Numbered from the stretch's first letter, positions 1-10,685 are shown. The stretch: DNA of 64,000 nt from Ashinkailepas kermadecensis (GCA_034440615.1 JAOTOM010003166.1:62001-126000); one strand, 5' to 3'. The notes: a model not told the origin generated them from the sequence alone. Program-made: numbers and translations.

Positions 1-460
1 TCTTTCACAAAGATTTTAGCTGAAAATGCACAGTCGGTACCTTCAATTAAGTTATGTATGTAGTGCTTCAACTACATGGAATTCGTTGCTATAATACATT
101 TACAAAATATTGTTGCTGATTTGTCCTTCCTCTCATATCTACCAATGTATCTGTTTTTAGACATTATGTCTTGTTCTTGTTAAGTGTGTTTCATTAGCAG
201 GTACCCACTCGTGCACATATCCGCATAAATATCCAAGATCAACTAGATGGTTTTGTCAAAGAATGTATCTTGTCTATCACTGTCACTTTGAATTCAGTAG
301 CTAATGTCTTCTGGTGGATCCACAAGTATATCTTCCCCCAATAAATGATTAAGGACATGATGAGGCGATGTTGATGATGCGGACAATTTGACAGCAATGC
401 ATGGAGTTTGATTTTGTTTGCTATATGCGTGTCCGACCACGTGTGCGACACTGTTGCCAG

Positions 461-576
461 GTGTTCACCTCGGAGCGCAAACTGTACACCCAAGATACGC
501 TGGCATTGCATCGTCGGAAGGGCGACCCGGACGACTTCCATCGCGGTCACCCGCTCTGCGAGTTCTGCGAGAAACG
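461..576 (+). CDS. Znf598: ZNF598-like exon A (zinc finger)
   Basis: Acceptor CAG at 458-460, donor GT at 577. The peptide begins VFTSERKLYT, continues HRRKGDPDD and ends RGHPLCEFCEKR. This is the family's segment between two C2H2 fingers: the GDPDD..HRGHPLC block is diagnostic and CEFC supplies the cysteine pair of the next finger, whose histidines are in exon B. The exon starts in phase 0 and ends two bases into a codon, which fits exon B. Compared with the usual spacing between GDPDD and HRGHPLC it appears one residue short. Confidence 0.85.
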
Positions 577-1247
577 GTACTTCTATCCGGCGCCGGTAGA
601 TGGCGATAGCGGCATGTGAGTCAGTGGGATCTTGTTTGGATTGTGAGGTGTTTAGATCTATGCTTGTCAGATACTGGATATTTTTACCCACACAGGAAGG
701 AGAACGTCTGTTATGGATGCTTTCAGTATTCTAATTTCCTTTCAGTGACACTTGGCAAATTAAAAAAAGCTGTGTGGTACCTTCAGTGTTCTTTTTATTC
801 GTTGCTTGACTGAAACCAGTTTTTTTCTTTTAGTATCCCCTTTATTTCATCAGTCGTCCAGTTACGCATTTACACCGTTCTTCATCAGAACTGTTGGCCA
901 TAGCCCACACAAGGCAGTTATATAAATGTATGGACGTTTAGTTTTATTAACTGAAAGTGACATGACAATGTTGAAAACATGCACACGGTGGTCACTGGGC
1001 AGGCATTTTTGTGCTAAGTAAGCTCCGACGTTCTTTTTCTTGGTAATGCAACCGGATCATTCTGTGAAGGTGCCATTCACTGGCATATTTTCTTGTACAC
1101 CAGTCACTCAGTGGGCCTTGTTCGCCATTGTGCTGCTGTTGTGCTATGGTGAGTCTGGGGACGGGAGCATGGCACGGCTTGACTTGACTTGGCCACACGG
1201 GCCTCCTGAGACGCGGCCGCAACACTGTGCTGTCGCCTCCCAGGAGT

Positions 1248-1426
1248 GAGGGCACGACTGGTCTAGGGGTAAGATGCTCGTCTCACAATCGAAAGATTGT
1301 GGGTTCGAGTCTCACCTGTCACTACTCTTCGCCCGCGACCAATCGGCGTGAAAGATTGGCGACGCTATATGGCTCAACGGTCGACGTGTCGTAAAACCAA
1401 TAACCAACCAATAACCAACCAACCAA
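1248..1426 (+). mobile_element. tRNA-derived SINE with 12-bp target duplication
   Basis: The 5' head has RNA polymerase III box A (TGGTCTAGGGG) and box B (GGTTCGAGTC), with an anticodon-arm-like stretch around CTCACAA resembling tRNA-Val(CAC). A body of about 80 bp follows, then an AACCAACCAAT-rich tail. The copy is flanked by the direct repeat CCTCCCAGGAGT at 1236-1247 and 1427-1438. A second copy with the same head and body lies at 48361-48511. It is not a functional tRNA: the arms are degenerate and a non-tRNA body follows. Confidence 0.85.
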
Positions 1427-1439
1427 CCTCCCAGGAGTT

Positions 1440-3025
1440 GACCTGCTGCCACAGTGTTAAAATAATGATTTGTCGTTAGGTGTGAGATGTCGAAACGAGT
1501 AGGGGAGGATGTCGAAATCGCCATGGAAATAATGCTGCTTAAAATACTTTGCTCCTTGAAGCCCAGTTTTGAGACAATTGCATGCATATAACTACCCATT
1601 TTCCATGGTTTGAGAGGTAACTAATTTGGGGATATCGACATCAACGATTACGATACAAACATCTATACTATAAACGTTTATTGCATACCATAGTACTTCA
1701 TAGGTAATCCCTTCACCTGGAATTTCACTAGGAATTGTTCATCATCACAATCCCGGATCCGTTATGGTGAGCATAAGCATGATACGTATCAACGGGATAC
1801 TATTAGAAACGATGCATGACAACCTCACAGGCACGCACCGAAAGGCACGATGTCGATACTTATTTGGGAGGGATGTCGATTGAGCGTTCAGTAAGTGGTA
1901 TATACCGCCCTATTTCACGAATAATTTATCACTGTGTTGCCATCGTGACCTCGCTGTGCACTCGCTGGTGCAGCCAAGTACTCGTGTGCGACTGGGTCGT
2001 ACGGTTGACATGTGCGCACAGTGTTAACATACTGATACCTCGTTAGGTGTGAGAGGTCGAAACGAGTACAGTAGGATGTCGAAATCGCCATGCAACTAAT
2101 GTTATGAAAATATGTTAGGTCCTGCATACCCAGTTTAGAGACAATTGTGTACATATCACTGTTCCTGCTTTGCGTGTTTGGGAGGTGCCTAAGTTGGGGA
2201 CACCGCTATGAACGATACAAACACCTATGCTATAAACTGGCATTGTATAACATAGCACATGGTCGCTACATGACCAATGAAGTCGATGCGCCCTAAAGCC
2301 CAAATAACTAACTAACATAACATAGCACCTCATATGAAATCCCTTGACTTACAATTGCGATACGGGATGTTCGTTATCTCGATACCGGGTCTGTTATGGT
2401 GAGCATAAGCATGATGCTTGTAAACGGGATGCAGTTAGAAACGATAAATGAACCGTGTGCGCACCTCCTACACGTGCTCCTCGGTTGCTGATGCGAATCT
2501 TTGCACTTGCTCGACCGTTTTGCAGTGTTAAAATAATGTTTTTTCGTTAGGTGTGAGATGTCGAAACTAGTATAGTAGGATGTAGAAACCTGCCATGGAA
2601 GCGTGTCAATTAAAATATCGTTTGCCCTTTAAGTTCCATTTTAGCCAACAGTGTACACATCAGTGCACGTTTTTTAGTCTAATTTTGGAGATACCTAATA
2701 TATGGATACCTATGTTGGCGATAACGATTGCAATGCCATGTTATCAACAGATCGCATTGTTTAACACACCACGTCATAGATAATCTCTGTGTTTGGAATC
2801 GTGTCACGAGATGCTTGTGTAATCAATCCTTAATGGTGAGCAGAAGTATGCTATTTATACGCGAAATACTCTTAGGAACGTGTCAAAGAGACCTCATAGG
2901 CACACATCAACAAGCACGATGCCGATACGTCCTTGGAAAAGATGTCCATTCAGTGCTCAGAAAGTGGTATATTCCACCCTATTTCACGAATAATTTATAC
3001 TGCCGTTTTGTCAGTGACGTGTAAT
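1440..3025. repeat. Diverged long tandem repeat, about 0.45-0.6 kb unit, three copies
   Basis: Three blocks follow each other. Each contains a CAGTGTTAA..CGTTAGGTGTGAG segment (1453, 2017, 2521) and a TATGGTGAGCATAAGCATGAT-like segment (1764, 2393, 2830). Copies differ by many substitutions and indels; the second carries a 58-bp retroelement insertion at 2259-2316. The array fills most of the first ZNF598 intron in the window. No coding content. Confidence 0.7.
2259..2316 (+). mobile_element. 58-bp truncated retroelement 3' end with 12-bp target duplication
   Basis: The sequence between two copies of ATAACATAGCAC (2247-2258 and 2317-2328) ends GATGCGCCCTAAAGCCCA then AATAACTAACTAAC. The same 3' tail occurs inverted at 19551-19590 with its own target duplication, so this is a mobile family and not chance. 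Extreme 5' truncation is usual for target-primed reverse transcription. The parent element is not identifiable. Confidence 0.8.
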
Positions 3026-3035
3026 CACTGAGTGC

Positions 3036-3287
3036 TTGCCTTGACCGGCGTGTGCGAGTTCCGGCAGACCGTTTCACCGGGGTGTGCGGGTTCTGGCAGG
3101 CCCTTTGACCCGGTGTGCGGGTTCCCGCAGACCGTTTGACCTGGCATGCAGGGTCTGACAGACCATTTGGCCAGGATGTGCAGGTTCTGACAGACCATTC
3201 GATCGGGGCGTGCGAGATCTGGCAGACCGTTTGAGTGGGGTGTGCGGACTCGGGCAGACGTGTTTTGACCGGGTGTTCGGCTTCCAG
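3036..3287 (+). repeat. About 32-bp minisatellite ending in the exon B splice acceptor
   Basis: About eight copies of a unit like GTGTGCGGGTTCTGGCAG followed by ACCGTTTGACCG. The last copy, GTGTTCGGCTTCCAG, supplies the real acceptor of exon B, so the pyrimidine/CAG acceptor context is repeated upstream. Copies are diverged. Confidence 0.8.
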
Positions 3288-3383
3288 CATGTACATGGAC
3301 AACGACGAGCTGTTCATGCATCTGCGCCGCAAACATTTATATTGTCACCTTTGTGAAACGACCGGCAAGCAGCTCTTCTACGA
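3288..3383 (+). CDS. Znf598: ZNF598-like exon B (zinc finger)
   Basis: Acceptor TTCCAG ends at 3287; donor GTGAGC starts at 3384. The peptide MYMDNDELFMHLRRKH completes the C2H2 finger begun in exon A (CEFC...H...H) and then gives YCHLCE, the cysteine pair of the next finger. YMDNDELxxHLRRxH is a family hallmark. One base completes the split codon of exon A, and two bases (GA) are left for exon C. The acceptor is the last member of a tandem repeat occupying 3036-3287. Confidence 0.85.
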
Positions 3384-3395
3384 GTGAGCGACCCT

Positions 3396-3492
3396 GTTTA
3401 CCCGACCCGGCCTGATCCGATGACCCAACCCGGCCTGATCCGATGACCCGACCCGGCCTGATCCGATGACCCGACCCGGCCTGATCCGATGA
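3396..3492 (+). repeat. 23-bp minisatellite just after the exon B donor
   Basis: Four near-identical copies of CCCGACCCGGCCTGATCCG plus ATGA begin 12-15 bp after the donor GT at 3384. Near-identity suggests recent expansion. Confidence 0.85.
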
Positions 3493-4310
3493 CCCGATTT
3501 AACGTAGACTCGCCTTTTTTGTCAGCCGAGGCCCGGCAGACCGCCACAAGTGATTCGTTTGCAAGTGTCGTGAATGGAGTTGGGCTGACTGTACCAAGCC
3601 ACTCATGGGGAGACTTGGTTTTGCCTGGTGGACACTTTTCTTTGTATTACAATATCTGTCCTGGTTTGCTGTTCCTTCACAAGATGTTAGGGAATCGAAC
3701 TGGGTGGCCTGATCTGGAAACTGTTTGTTCAGGTCTTGACATATTGAGATGTGACGTGTTTTGTGTCCAGTCAAGCTAGACATACCTGCACGTAGTCTGC
3801 TCTTTCCTTTGTGTTGGTCGTGGTGATCGTTGAAGAGTGACCGAGTTATGCGTTCTCAAGGTTTCGCGCCGGGTGAGAGCAGTTCAACAAAATGGTGCTT
3901 CTAGCTTGGTTGTTAGAGTCACCTTTAATGCGATGCAAAGGATGAGTTCCCCGTGTCTTACATATTGGTTTGCAATCGCCCGGTCGGAAGTTCAGGAGGG
4001 CTGCTTAGTAGGCAGAGCAACACCAAAGCAGTGCCTGTCGGTGTGCCGATGGTGTGTGTCCACCAAGAGCAGTCTCGGGAGGCGAGAGGACCCGAACTCG
4101 CGATTCCGACATCGCCCTCTCCTGAGACCGGGGACAGCATTTGACATCTCAGCCACACCCACACACACACACCATATCCCATATGAGCGTTCACTTCTGG
4201 CAAGAACAAAGAGAGTGCCGGGTTTTTGTTTGCATTGCATTGTCATGGAATACCTATTGACGATCTTTGTCAATCTACGCTAACCTCTTTTCCTAGTAGG
4301 TGTATACTAT
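3493..4310. other. Intronic stretch with no supported gene
   Basis: Open frames here lack coding bias and recognisable domains. The section around 3990-4150 has a GACCCGAACTCGCGATTCC segment that faintly resembles a tRNA-derived head on the minus strand, too weak to call. A short CA run sits at 4158-4171. Confidence 0.4.
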
Positions 4311-4331
4311 ATATATGTATATGTATATGTG

Positions 4332-4406
<75 letters not shown>
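4308..4406. repeat. (TA)n microsatellite
   Basis: A long alternating TA tract preceded by ATATGTATATGTGTATG variants. Similar tracts occur at 31041-31097, 31349-31399 and 48112-48162. Confidence 0.95.
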
Positions 4407-4410
<4 letters not shown>

Positions 4411-5119
4411 GTGTGGTTTACTAGCGACTATCGGCACTAGTATGTGGCATGCTACTCTGTGATAAGCCTCCAATGTCATCCCCAAACGCTGACACCCCTG
4501 CTCTAACCCCATCACCACACGCGCTCCGTTCACGGAGACCCCTGGGCCTGGAGCCTGTACTGACGACATGCACACACCGTCACACTGTGGGCTTGTCAGG
4601 CTGCACATGATGATGGTGTTGCAGATTCTTCTATCACTTTGTCTGTTCGATCCAAAATAGCCCCTTCACGTGACCTGTATTGATCAGACCTCGCCACTGG
4701 ATCTATTGCGATTCATCTGGAATCCAAACACATACAAGGCCACTAGTCGAGACCAACTTAACCTTGCACTGCTGCTGTCACACTTCAACTAGCCAGTACC
4801 TCACCCATCACCGCTCGAGGTTAGCTCAACGACCAACGCCCAAAATCGACTACTCCAGAACAAAACCGTATTCGTCCCATTCGCGCCACATACGACTCTG
4901 ACGTTCCACAGCGCCACCTATTGTTGTCCGGCACAACCACTACCTGGCCTGTCGTCGCTAGGCCATAATTCTGAATAGATGATTCACTAGATAACTAACT
5001 TCGTCTTTGACCCCGGTAATGGCTTCAACATTAGTCTCCCCTCACCTTCCCTCCCTCCCGCCGTGCCCGGTGTGATTGCGGGGTACCCCGTGTGACCGCG
5101 CGCGTCGACTGGGCCGCAG

Positions 5120-5229
5120 CGACTACGAGAGTCTGGCACATCACTTCCACACGGAGCACTTCCTCTGCGAGCAGGGTGAATGCGGCGAGAAGAAGTTCGT
5201 CGTTTTCCGTACTAACATCGATATCCAAG
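5120..5229 (+). CDS. Znf598: ZNF598-like exon C (zinc finger)
   Basis: Acceptor CCGCAG ends at 5119; donor GTGAGT starts at 5230. The split codon from exon B is completed to Asp, and the peptide reads DYESLAHHFHTEHFLC then EQGECGEKKFVVFRTNIDIQ. This matches the family block DYxxLxxHFxxxHFLCEEGxC...FRTEIDLKAH. It ends one base into a codon, consistent with exon D. No lesion inside the exon. Confidence 0.87.
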
Positions 5230-5318
5230 GTGAGTTGGACACCGGTAGGTGGTGCACTGGTGGGATGGGTACCAGTAGGTGGTGTACTGGTGGGCTGGGA
5301 CCAAGTAAATGGTGTTAA
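5230..5318 (+). repeat. 30-bp minisatellite at the exon C donor
   Basis: Immediately after the donor the sequence runs in 30-bp units: ACCGGTAGGTGGTGCACTGG.., ACCAGTAGGTGGTGTACTGG.., then CCAAGTAAATGGTG. Each unit carries a CCRGTAGG/CCAAGTAA context resembling the true CCAAGGTGAGT donor. Confidence 0.65.
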
Positions 5319-5454
5319 ACCTGCCTCGTGCTGCTGTATATCTCAGTGCAACGCACCACCGCGCCGCGGCATAACCCATACCCAGCGAAACCAAGCGCCA
5401 CCCCGTGCTGCCGTGAAGCCATAGCCAACGGAGCCGACATTTGCCGTGCCACAG

Positions 5455-5595
5455 CTCACAAGGCGGCGGAGCACTCTGACAACAAGAGTCGGTGCCAGCC
5501 GCGGCAGGAGCACACGTAGCGCTTGACTTCAGCTCCGATTCGGCCGGCAGGCGGCGCCGCAACGGCCGCGACCGGAGCGACGTCTACGGTGGCAG
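5455..5595 (+). CDS. Znf598: ZNF598-like exon D with in-frame stop
   Basis: Acceptor CCACAG ends at 5454. With the base carried from exon C the peptide reads AHKAAEHSDNKSR, the expected end of the zinc-finger block. TAG follows in the same frame at 5517-5519. Beyond it either the same frame (RLTSAP..) or the next one (LDFSSDSAGRRRR) could align to the family's LDFxxAPR-like stretch, so a nonsense change and an indel cannot be told apart by eye. Probable donor GTGCGG at 5596, which is the first member of a 44-bp minisatellite. Confidence 0.7.
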
Positions 5596-6440
5596 GTGCG
5601 GTCATGGTATGGTGTCCTGGTCCAGTCATACGGCGACAGGTACGGACCTCACTACGGCGGCAGGTACGGTTACGGTATGGTGTTATGGTCCAGTCCTACG
5701 GCGGCAGATACAGTCATAGTATGGTGTCCTGGTCCAGTCCTACGGCGGCAGGTACGGACCTCACTACGACGGCAGGTACAGTCACGGTATGGTGTTATGG
5801 TCCAGTCCTACGGCGGCAGGTACGGACATAGTATGGTGTCCTGGTCCAGTCCTACGGCGGCAGGTACGGACCACACTACGGCGGCAGGTACGATCACGGT
5901 ATTGTGTTATGGTCCAGTCCTACGGCGGCAGGTACGGTCATGGTATGGTGTCCTGGTCCAATCCTACGGCGGCAGGTACGGTCATGGTATGGTGTCCTGG
6001 TCCAATCATACGGCGGCAGGTACGGTCATGGTATGGTGTCCTGGTCCACTCCTACGGCGGCAGGTACGGTCATGGTATGGTGCCCTGATCCAGTCCTACG
6101 GCGGCCGGTACGGTCGTGGTATGGTGTCCTGGTCCAGTCATACGGCGGCAGGTACGGTCATGGTATGGTGCCCTGATCCAGTCCTACGGCGGCAGGCACG
6201 GTCATGGTATGGTGCCCTGATCTAGTCCTACGGCGGCAGGTACGGTCATGGTATGGTGCCCTGATCTAGTCATACGGCGGCAGGTACGGTCATGGTATGG
6301 TGCCCTGATCCAGTCCTACGGCGGCAGGCACGGTCATGGTATGGTGCCCTGATCTAGTCCTACGGCGGCAGGTACGGCCATGGTATGGTGTCCTGGTCCA
6401 CTCCTACGGCGGCAAGTACGGTCATGGTATGGTGTCCTGA
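5588..6440 (+). repeat. 44-bp minisatellite that repeats an exon end and its splice donor
   Basis: About 19 copies of a 44-bp unit of the form TACGGCGGCAGGTACGGTCA plus TGGTATGGTGTCCTGGTCCAGTCC. The first copy is the end of exon D (TACGGTGGCAG) plus its donor GTGCGG, so every later unit re-creates an exon-end/GT junction. 44 is not a multiple of three and the unit lacks stops in all plus-strand phases, so long open frames across it are artefacts. Confidence 0.9.
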
Positions 6441-7404
6441 TCCAGGCTGATCCAGTCCGACATGACAGGTACGGACACGGCATATTGTCCTGATCCAACC
6501 CAATCCAATCTGATCCAGTCAAACACGTGCCTGCTGCACGTGCCGCTCAGGTCAGGTTAGGTCTGGCGAATTACATGGTCTGCAAGAGCGTCTGTATACG
6601 CTCTCCCTCTGTGTGATTGCGTCGTCTGCTTCAGGACATGCACGGACATGAATTTGATTCCATATCATGGCGGTGCCGTTACCCAGCGTGGTCAGCAGTG
6701 AGCAGGATGGTGTACCCGACGGTGGTGGATGGATGCATTCGCGGCACGATTGAATTCATGTTTGGGATCTGGGAGCTGGAGTGGAAAATGTCATTGCCAT
6801 TTCATTTGGTGATGATAGTTTCCCTTCTGTGTCTGGCATCACGAGTACCCTGTTGCACTTGTCAGTGCGTTTTGGTATTACTGTGGAAGAGCAATAGGTT
6901 TATAGTTGTTTCAAACAGCACCATCCAAGGAAAAGGCAAGGACGATTTCTTGGGGAGGATAATGTGGATGGAAAAAATGCAGGACAAGGCTGTTTTTCAA
7001 CCCTGCCTCACGTTCTATATTTCACCATACAGAGAGATTTAGTGATGTGTCATCTTAGGGTCGAAACGTGTTCTATTTTGTGGGACTGCTGTGATCATGA
7101 AGAGCCATAACGTGATTTGCGAAATATATCAGCTTGGAGGTGACCACGGAAACCAATTAGTTGTTGTTGAACATTCACCGCACCACCTTCCCCCTGTACT
7201 TCTCGTATCAAAGCACCATATGCTCTGACTCCGTCGCGTTTTTTTTAGAACACGTTGCTGGAGACGACTCCACAGCATTGCAGAATGTGAAGTATCGCAG
7301 CTGACCAGTTGACCAGTTGGGAGAGATGACCGGCTTCTCTCACCTCCGACGGAAGCTGACCCCCGACCCTCAGCCGGGAGAGATGACCGGTTTCTCTCCC
7401 CCAG
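6441..7404. other. Intronic stretch with no supported gene
   Basis: The repeat fades into CAATCCAATCTGATCCAGTC-type sequence, then unique DNA. The 141-codon open frame at 6617-7042 shows no family match or coding pattern. 7321-7404 holds two copies of a GGGAGAGATGACCGG-TTCTCTC block; the second runs into the acceptor of exon E. Confidence 0.4.
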
Positions 7405-7536
7405 ACGGGAGCCGGCGCCGGACCCTCCGCCGCGGCCGTCGACGCCTCCCGCGCCGCCCAGTGTGAACACGAACAGCACGCAGGAGTTCCCGACCCTGGC
7501 TGGAGAAAGAGCCGGCGGCGCCGAGCTCAGCGGCAG
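7405..7536 (+). CDS. Znf598: ZNF598-like exon E (proline-rich, EFPTL motif)
   Basis: Acceptor CTCCCCCAG ends at 7404. After one base the frame reads REPAPDPPPRPSTPPAPPS, then NTNSTQEFPTLAGERAG. Repeated D/E-FPxL motifs in a proline-rich linker are typical of the C-terminal half of ZNF598 proteins. Two donors are possible, GTCAGT at 7537 and GTCAGT at 7576; both leave two bases and both are in phase with exon F, so alternative 5' splice sites are plausible. Assignment rests on the short motif and on its position between other family exons. Confidence 0.6.
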
Positions 7537-7689
7537 GTCAGTCGAGGTCGCCGGCTCGCGCTCAGCACCGCCAAGGTCAGTGTCGTGCCGCGACCGTCGT
7601 GTCATGGTTTGCGGGTGATGCATCTCTCCAGTAATGCAGTAATGCAGTCACTCGTGCTCTGCAGCTCTTGACGGCGAGACAATGTTTCT

Positions 7690-8222
7690 TTTGGCGTGTG
7701 CACGTGAGGTCTCCTGATGCACCGCTGTCTCGACCTGGTCTGACATACCTGTGTCGGCCTAGCAACCTGACGTGCCCCTGTATCGACCTCACCCCACCCC
7801 ATCCCCAATCGACGTGCTGTTGTGTCAGCCATCTGCTCTGTGCCCGTGACGTACCCCCTGTGCCGGCCATGAACCCTGTGCGCGTGATTTACCTTTGTGT
7901 CGGCCATGTGTACTGTGCCCTGTGCTCGTGATGTACCCCTGTGTATGCCATGTACCCTGCGCTCGTGACGTGCCTCTGTGCCCGTGACTTACTCCTGTAC
8001 CCTGTGCCCGTGACGTACCCATGTGCCGGCCATGAACCTTGTGCCCGTGGCTTACCTCTGTGTCGGCCATGTACCCTGCGCTCGTGACGTGCCTGTGACT
8101 TACTCCTGTACCCTGTGCCCGGGACGTACCCCTGTGTCGGCCATGTGTCCTGTGCCCGTAACTGCCCCTGTGTCGGCCATGTGCCCCGTGCCCTGTGGCC
8201 GTGACGCACCCCGTGTCGACAG
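7690..8222 (+). repeat. About 37-bp minisatellite ending in the exon F acceptor
   Basis: A dozen or so diverged units like GCCCGTGACGTACCCCTGTG plus TCGGCCATGTACCCTGT run up to exon F. The final unit, GTGACGCACCCCGTGTCGACAG, is the acceptor itself. Units near 7690-7800 are the most diverged. Confidence 0.8.
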
Positions 8223-8445
8223 GGGCGGTAACCTGGCGCAGCGTGTGGCGGTGGCCGCCGGGAAGACGGTGCGCAACGCCTCGTCTCGCGGCCGGCCGTG
8301 GTCTCCATCAACGACGACGACTTCCCCACGCTGGACGGCCGGGCTCCGGCCGTCACCGCCGCCGCCCCAACTGCCGCACCGGCCTTCAGCGCCGGCGGGC
8401 CCCGGCGGCGGCGGCGTTCCAGATTCCATTCAAAATTGGTCCACG
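8223..8445 (+). CDS. Znf598: ZNF598-like exon F (DDDFPTL motif), frame-shifted
   Basis: Acceptor GTCGACAG ends at 8222. In phase with exon E the peptide starts GGNLAQRVAVAAGKTVRNAS. The next recognisable family motif, VSINDDDFPTLDG (from 8301), lies two bases out of frame; the break falls in the TCGTCTCGCGG stretch at about 8281-8291 and looks like an extra TC. The DDDFPTL frame continues through an alanine-rich and arginine-rich stretch into the 134-bp satellite near 8415, where no donor can be fixed. The 3' boundary is approximate. Confidence 0.6.
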
Positions 8446-9480
8446 GATAGTGCTCGATGCACTGATCATCGTGAGCATACAAGCTAAGAGGGGCGTTCAT
8501 AAACAGCTCAGATATGCAAGGTCAAATGTCGTGGTCATTGTGGTCGGACTCTTCAGATTTCTTTCAAAATTGGTCCCCAGATAGTACTCGATGCACTGAT
8601 CATCATGAGCTGAAAGCTAAGAGGGGCGTTCATAAAAAAAACAGCTGAGCTATTCAGGGTCAAAGGTCAGACTCCATGAGGTCGGCCTCTTCAGATTACC
8701 TCCAAAATTGGTCCACAGATACCACGCGATGTACTGATCATCGTGAGCATAAAAGCTAAGAGGGGCGTTCATAAACAGCTGAGATATTCAAGGTCAAAGG
8801 TCAGAGTCCATGAGGTCGGACTCTTCAGACTCCCTTCACAATTGGTCCACAGGTAGTTCTCGATGCACTGATCATGAGAATAAAAGCTAAGAGGGGTGTT
8901 CATAAGCAGCTGAGATATTCAAGGTCAAAGGTCAGAGTCCATGAGGTCGGACTCTTCAAATTTCCTTCACAATTGGGCCCCAGATAGTACTCGATGCACT
9001 GCTCATCATGAGCATAAAAGCTAAGAGGGGCGTTCATAAACAGCTGGATTATTCCGGTCAAGACTTCTTCCCGTGCGAATATGCAGCAATAATATGCACG
9101 AAACGAATATCAATATGTACGTCAAGCTAGATTGATATTCTATTCTTACCGGTGGAACATCGTGGAAGCGAGCATACTGGTAGAGTTTGGCACCCTGATT
9201 ATCAGGAACTCAACCACGAAGCCGAATTACAAAACACTACGGAGATATTCGGGGTCAATGGTCAAAGGTCATCGAGATCGGACTCCTCTGATTTTCTTCA
9301 AAATGGGTACACGGGTAGTACTCGACGCACTGATCATCATGAGCATAAAGGCTAAGAGGGGCGTTCATAAACATCTGAGATATTCAAGGTCGAAGGTCAG
9401 AGTCCATGAGGTGGGACTCTTCAGATTTCCTTCAAAATTGGTCCCCAGATAGTACTCGATGCACTGATGCACTGAAGCTT
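8415..9480 (+). repeat. 134-bp satellite array, about seven copies
   Basis: The landmark CAAAATTGGTCC recurs near 8430, 8564, 8704, 8838, 8972, 9298 and 9432, giving a period of about 134 bp. Each unit also has CTCGATGCACTGATCAT, AGCTAAGAGGGGCGTTCATA and CAAGGTCAAAGGTCAGAG. A non-repeat block of about 195 bp lies inside one unit (about 9045-9240). The array abuts the end of ZNF598-like exon F. Confidence 0.9.
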
Positions 9481-10685
9481 CAACGCCAAACCGGAAAGCA
9501 AATCCGTCACAGACTACACCACAGCAACAGAAACAGAAACAAACAAAAACAGAAATACCCAACAGCAATAGCAACACCCAACAGCAACAGCAACGCCCAT
9601 CGCTCCCAAGGGTCTTGGTAATACCGAAGCATCAAACCAAAGTACGGTATGGACGATTTTAGATAACACAATCACGTCTTTGGTTTCACCGGGACAACAC
9701 CAATCCAGCAATGTAAGCTAGCTGGAGAAGTCGTCCACAGACAGATCACTATTTATGTGAACACAAGCCACCCTTTGGAACACAGCAACATGGATCCCAC
9801 CTGTGCCACTCAGTATTTTTACTGAATTGATCTATACTTCCTTGTGCATGATTTCACTATTTACAACGATCATGTTATCGGCCACGTGCTCCATCGCATG
9901 TGCACCGATTTTAACAAGCGTGTGAGGGTGCAGATCGTCTCCGCTATTGAATGAGACGCATTTGCATGGACATCCTGGCATGTTCTTAAAGCTGTATTGT
10001 GCATTCAATATCATTGGGACTGCTCTTCACCTTTTTGAAACTGTGACTGACGAGGGCAAGTAACAGCCACTTGTAAACGTGGACTGTGCCTTCCGCTGTA
10101 CTGCAATACAATGCAATTCAATGAGGGCCCGTAGTGATACGGTGGCAACGAATGCTCTGCACATACATCATTGCTACCGCATACCACGAACACCATCTCC
10201 CAATACTGACCTATGCAACCGTCTGCTGTTCCAGTAGTGTGGCAACATCCAATAAATGGGGATTGATGTCAAATTATTTTTGATTGTCTAGTTGCTACTC
10301 ATTACTGTAGCCAATCAGGCTGTGTTATCTTGAATTTTGGAAGCTGATTGGTTAACGATGGGCCTCCGTATCCGGTACGGCTATGAATGTTAATTGGATG
10401 GGCTCGCACGGATTCTGATTTGGGCGGATTTGAAAACTTCACTCGGCGTTATGCTCTATACTGCATGTTTCTTTCCAGGGGCACAGGCTCTCCATTGGCT
10501 CGGATGGGATCAGCAACGGTATCGAATAGGCATTCTGTCAAATGTCTTGTCGTGCTCGTGCATTTCGTGGAACGCCTATGACTTTCAAAATGTGTCAGGA
10601 AAATAACGCAGAAATAGCTATTTACTGACATGCATCACGGTACTTCGGAATACCCCGACGTGTCACTCATGATCAGTCAGTTGAT
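9481..10685. other. Non-coding stretch
   Basis: 9500-9600 is CAACAG/AACAAA-rich low-complexity DNA. The rest is unique sequence with no supported exon, domain or RNA gene. Confidence 0.4.

Larger units (their letters stand above)
461..8445 (+). pseudogene. Znf598: ZNF598/Hel2-like E3 ubiquitin ligase, partial and apparently disrupted gene
   Basis: Six exons in order (461-576, 3288-3383, 5120-5229, 5455-5595, 7405-7536, 8223-8445) match the zinc-finger and C-terminal part of the ZNF598 family. Known family role: the ligase recognises collided ribosomes and ubiquitinates small-subunit proteins to start ribosome quality control in the cytoplasm. The RING finger and first zinc fingers should lie before position 461 and are not in the window. 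Intron phases agree across the first three junctions and across 7536/8223. Two lesions are visible: TAG at 5517-5519 in the frame set by the preceding exon, and a 2-nt frame change near 8285. The family's C-terminal domain was not found after 8445. Either a decaying copy or one with assembly indels; family assignment is strong, functional status uncertain. Confidence 0.8.

Noticed and set aside
1253..1330. Candidate functional tRNA gene
   Set aside because: Box A and box B are present but the arms are imperfect, a shared SINE body follows and target duplications flank it, so it is a SINE head.
5523..6225. Tyr/Gly/Arg-rich open frames of up to 209 codons
   Set aside because: Produced by the 44-bp minisatellite in three phases; intronic position between ZNF598-like exons.
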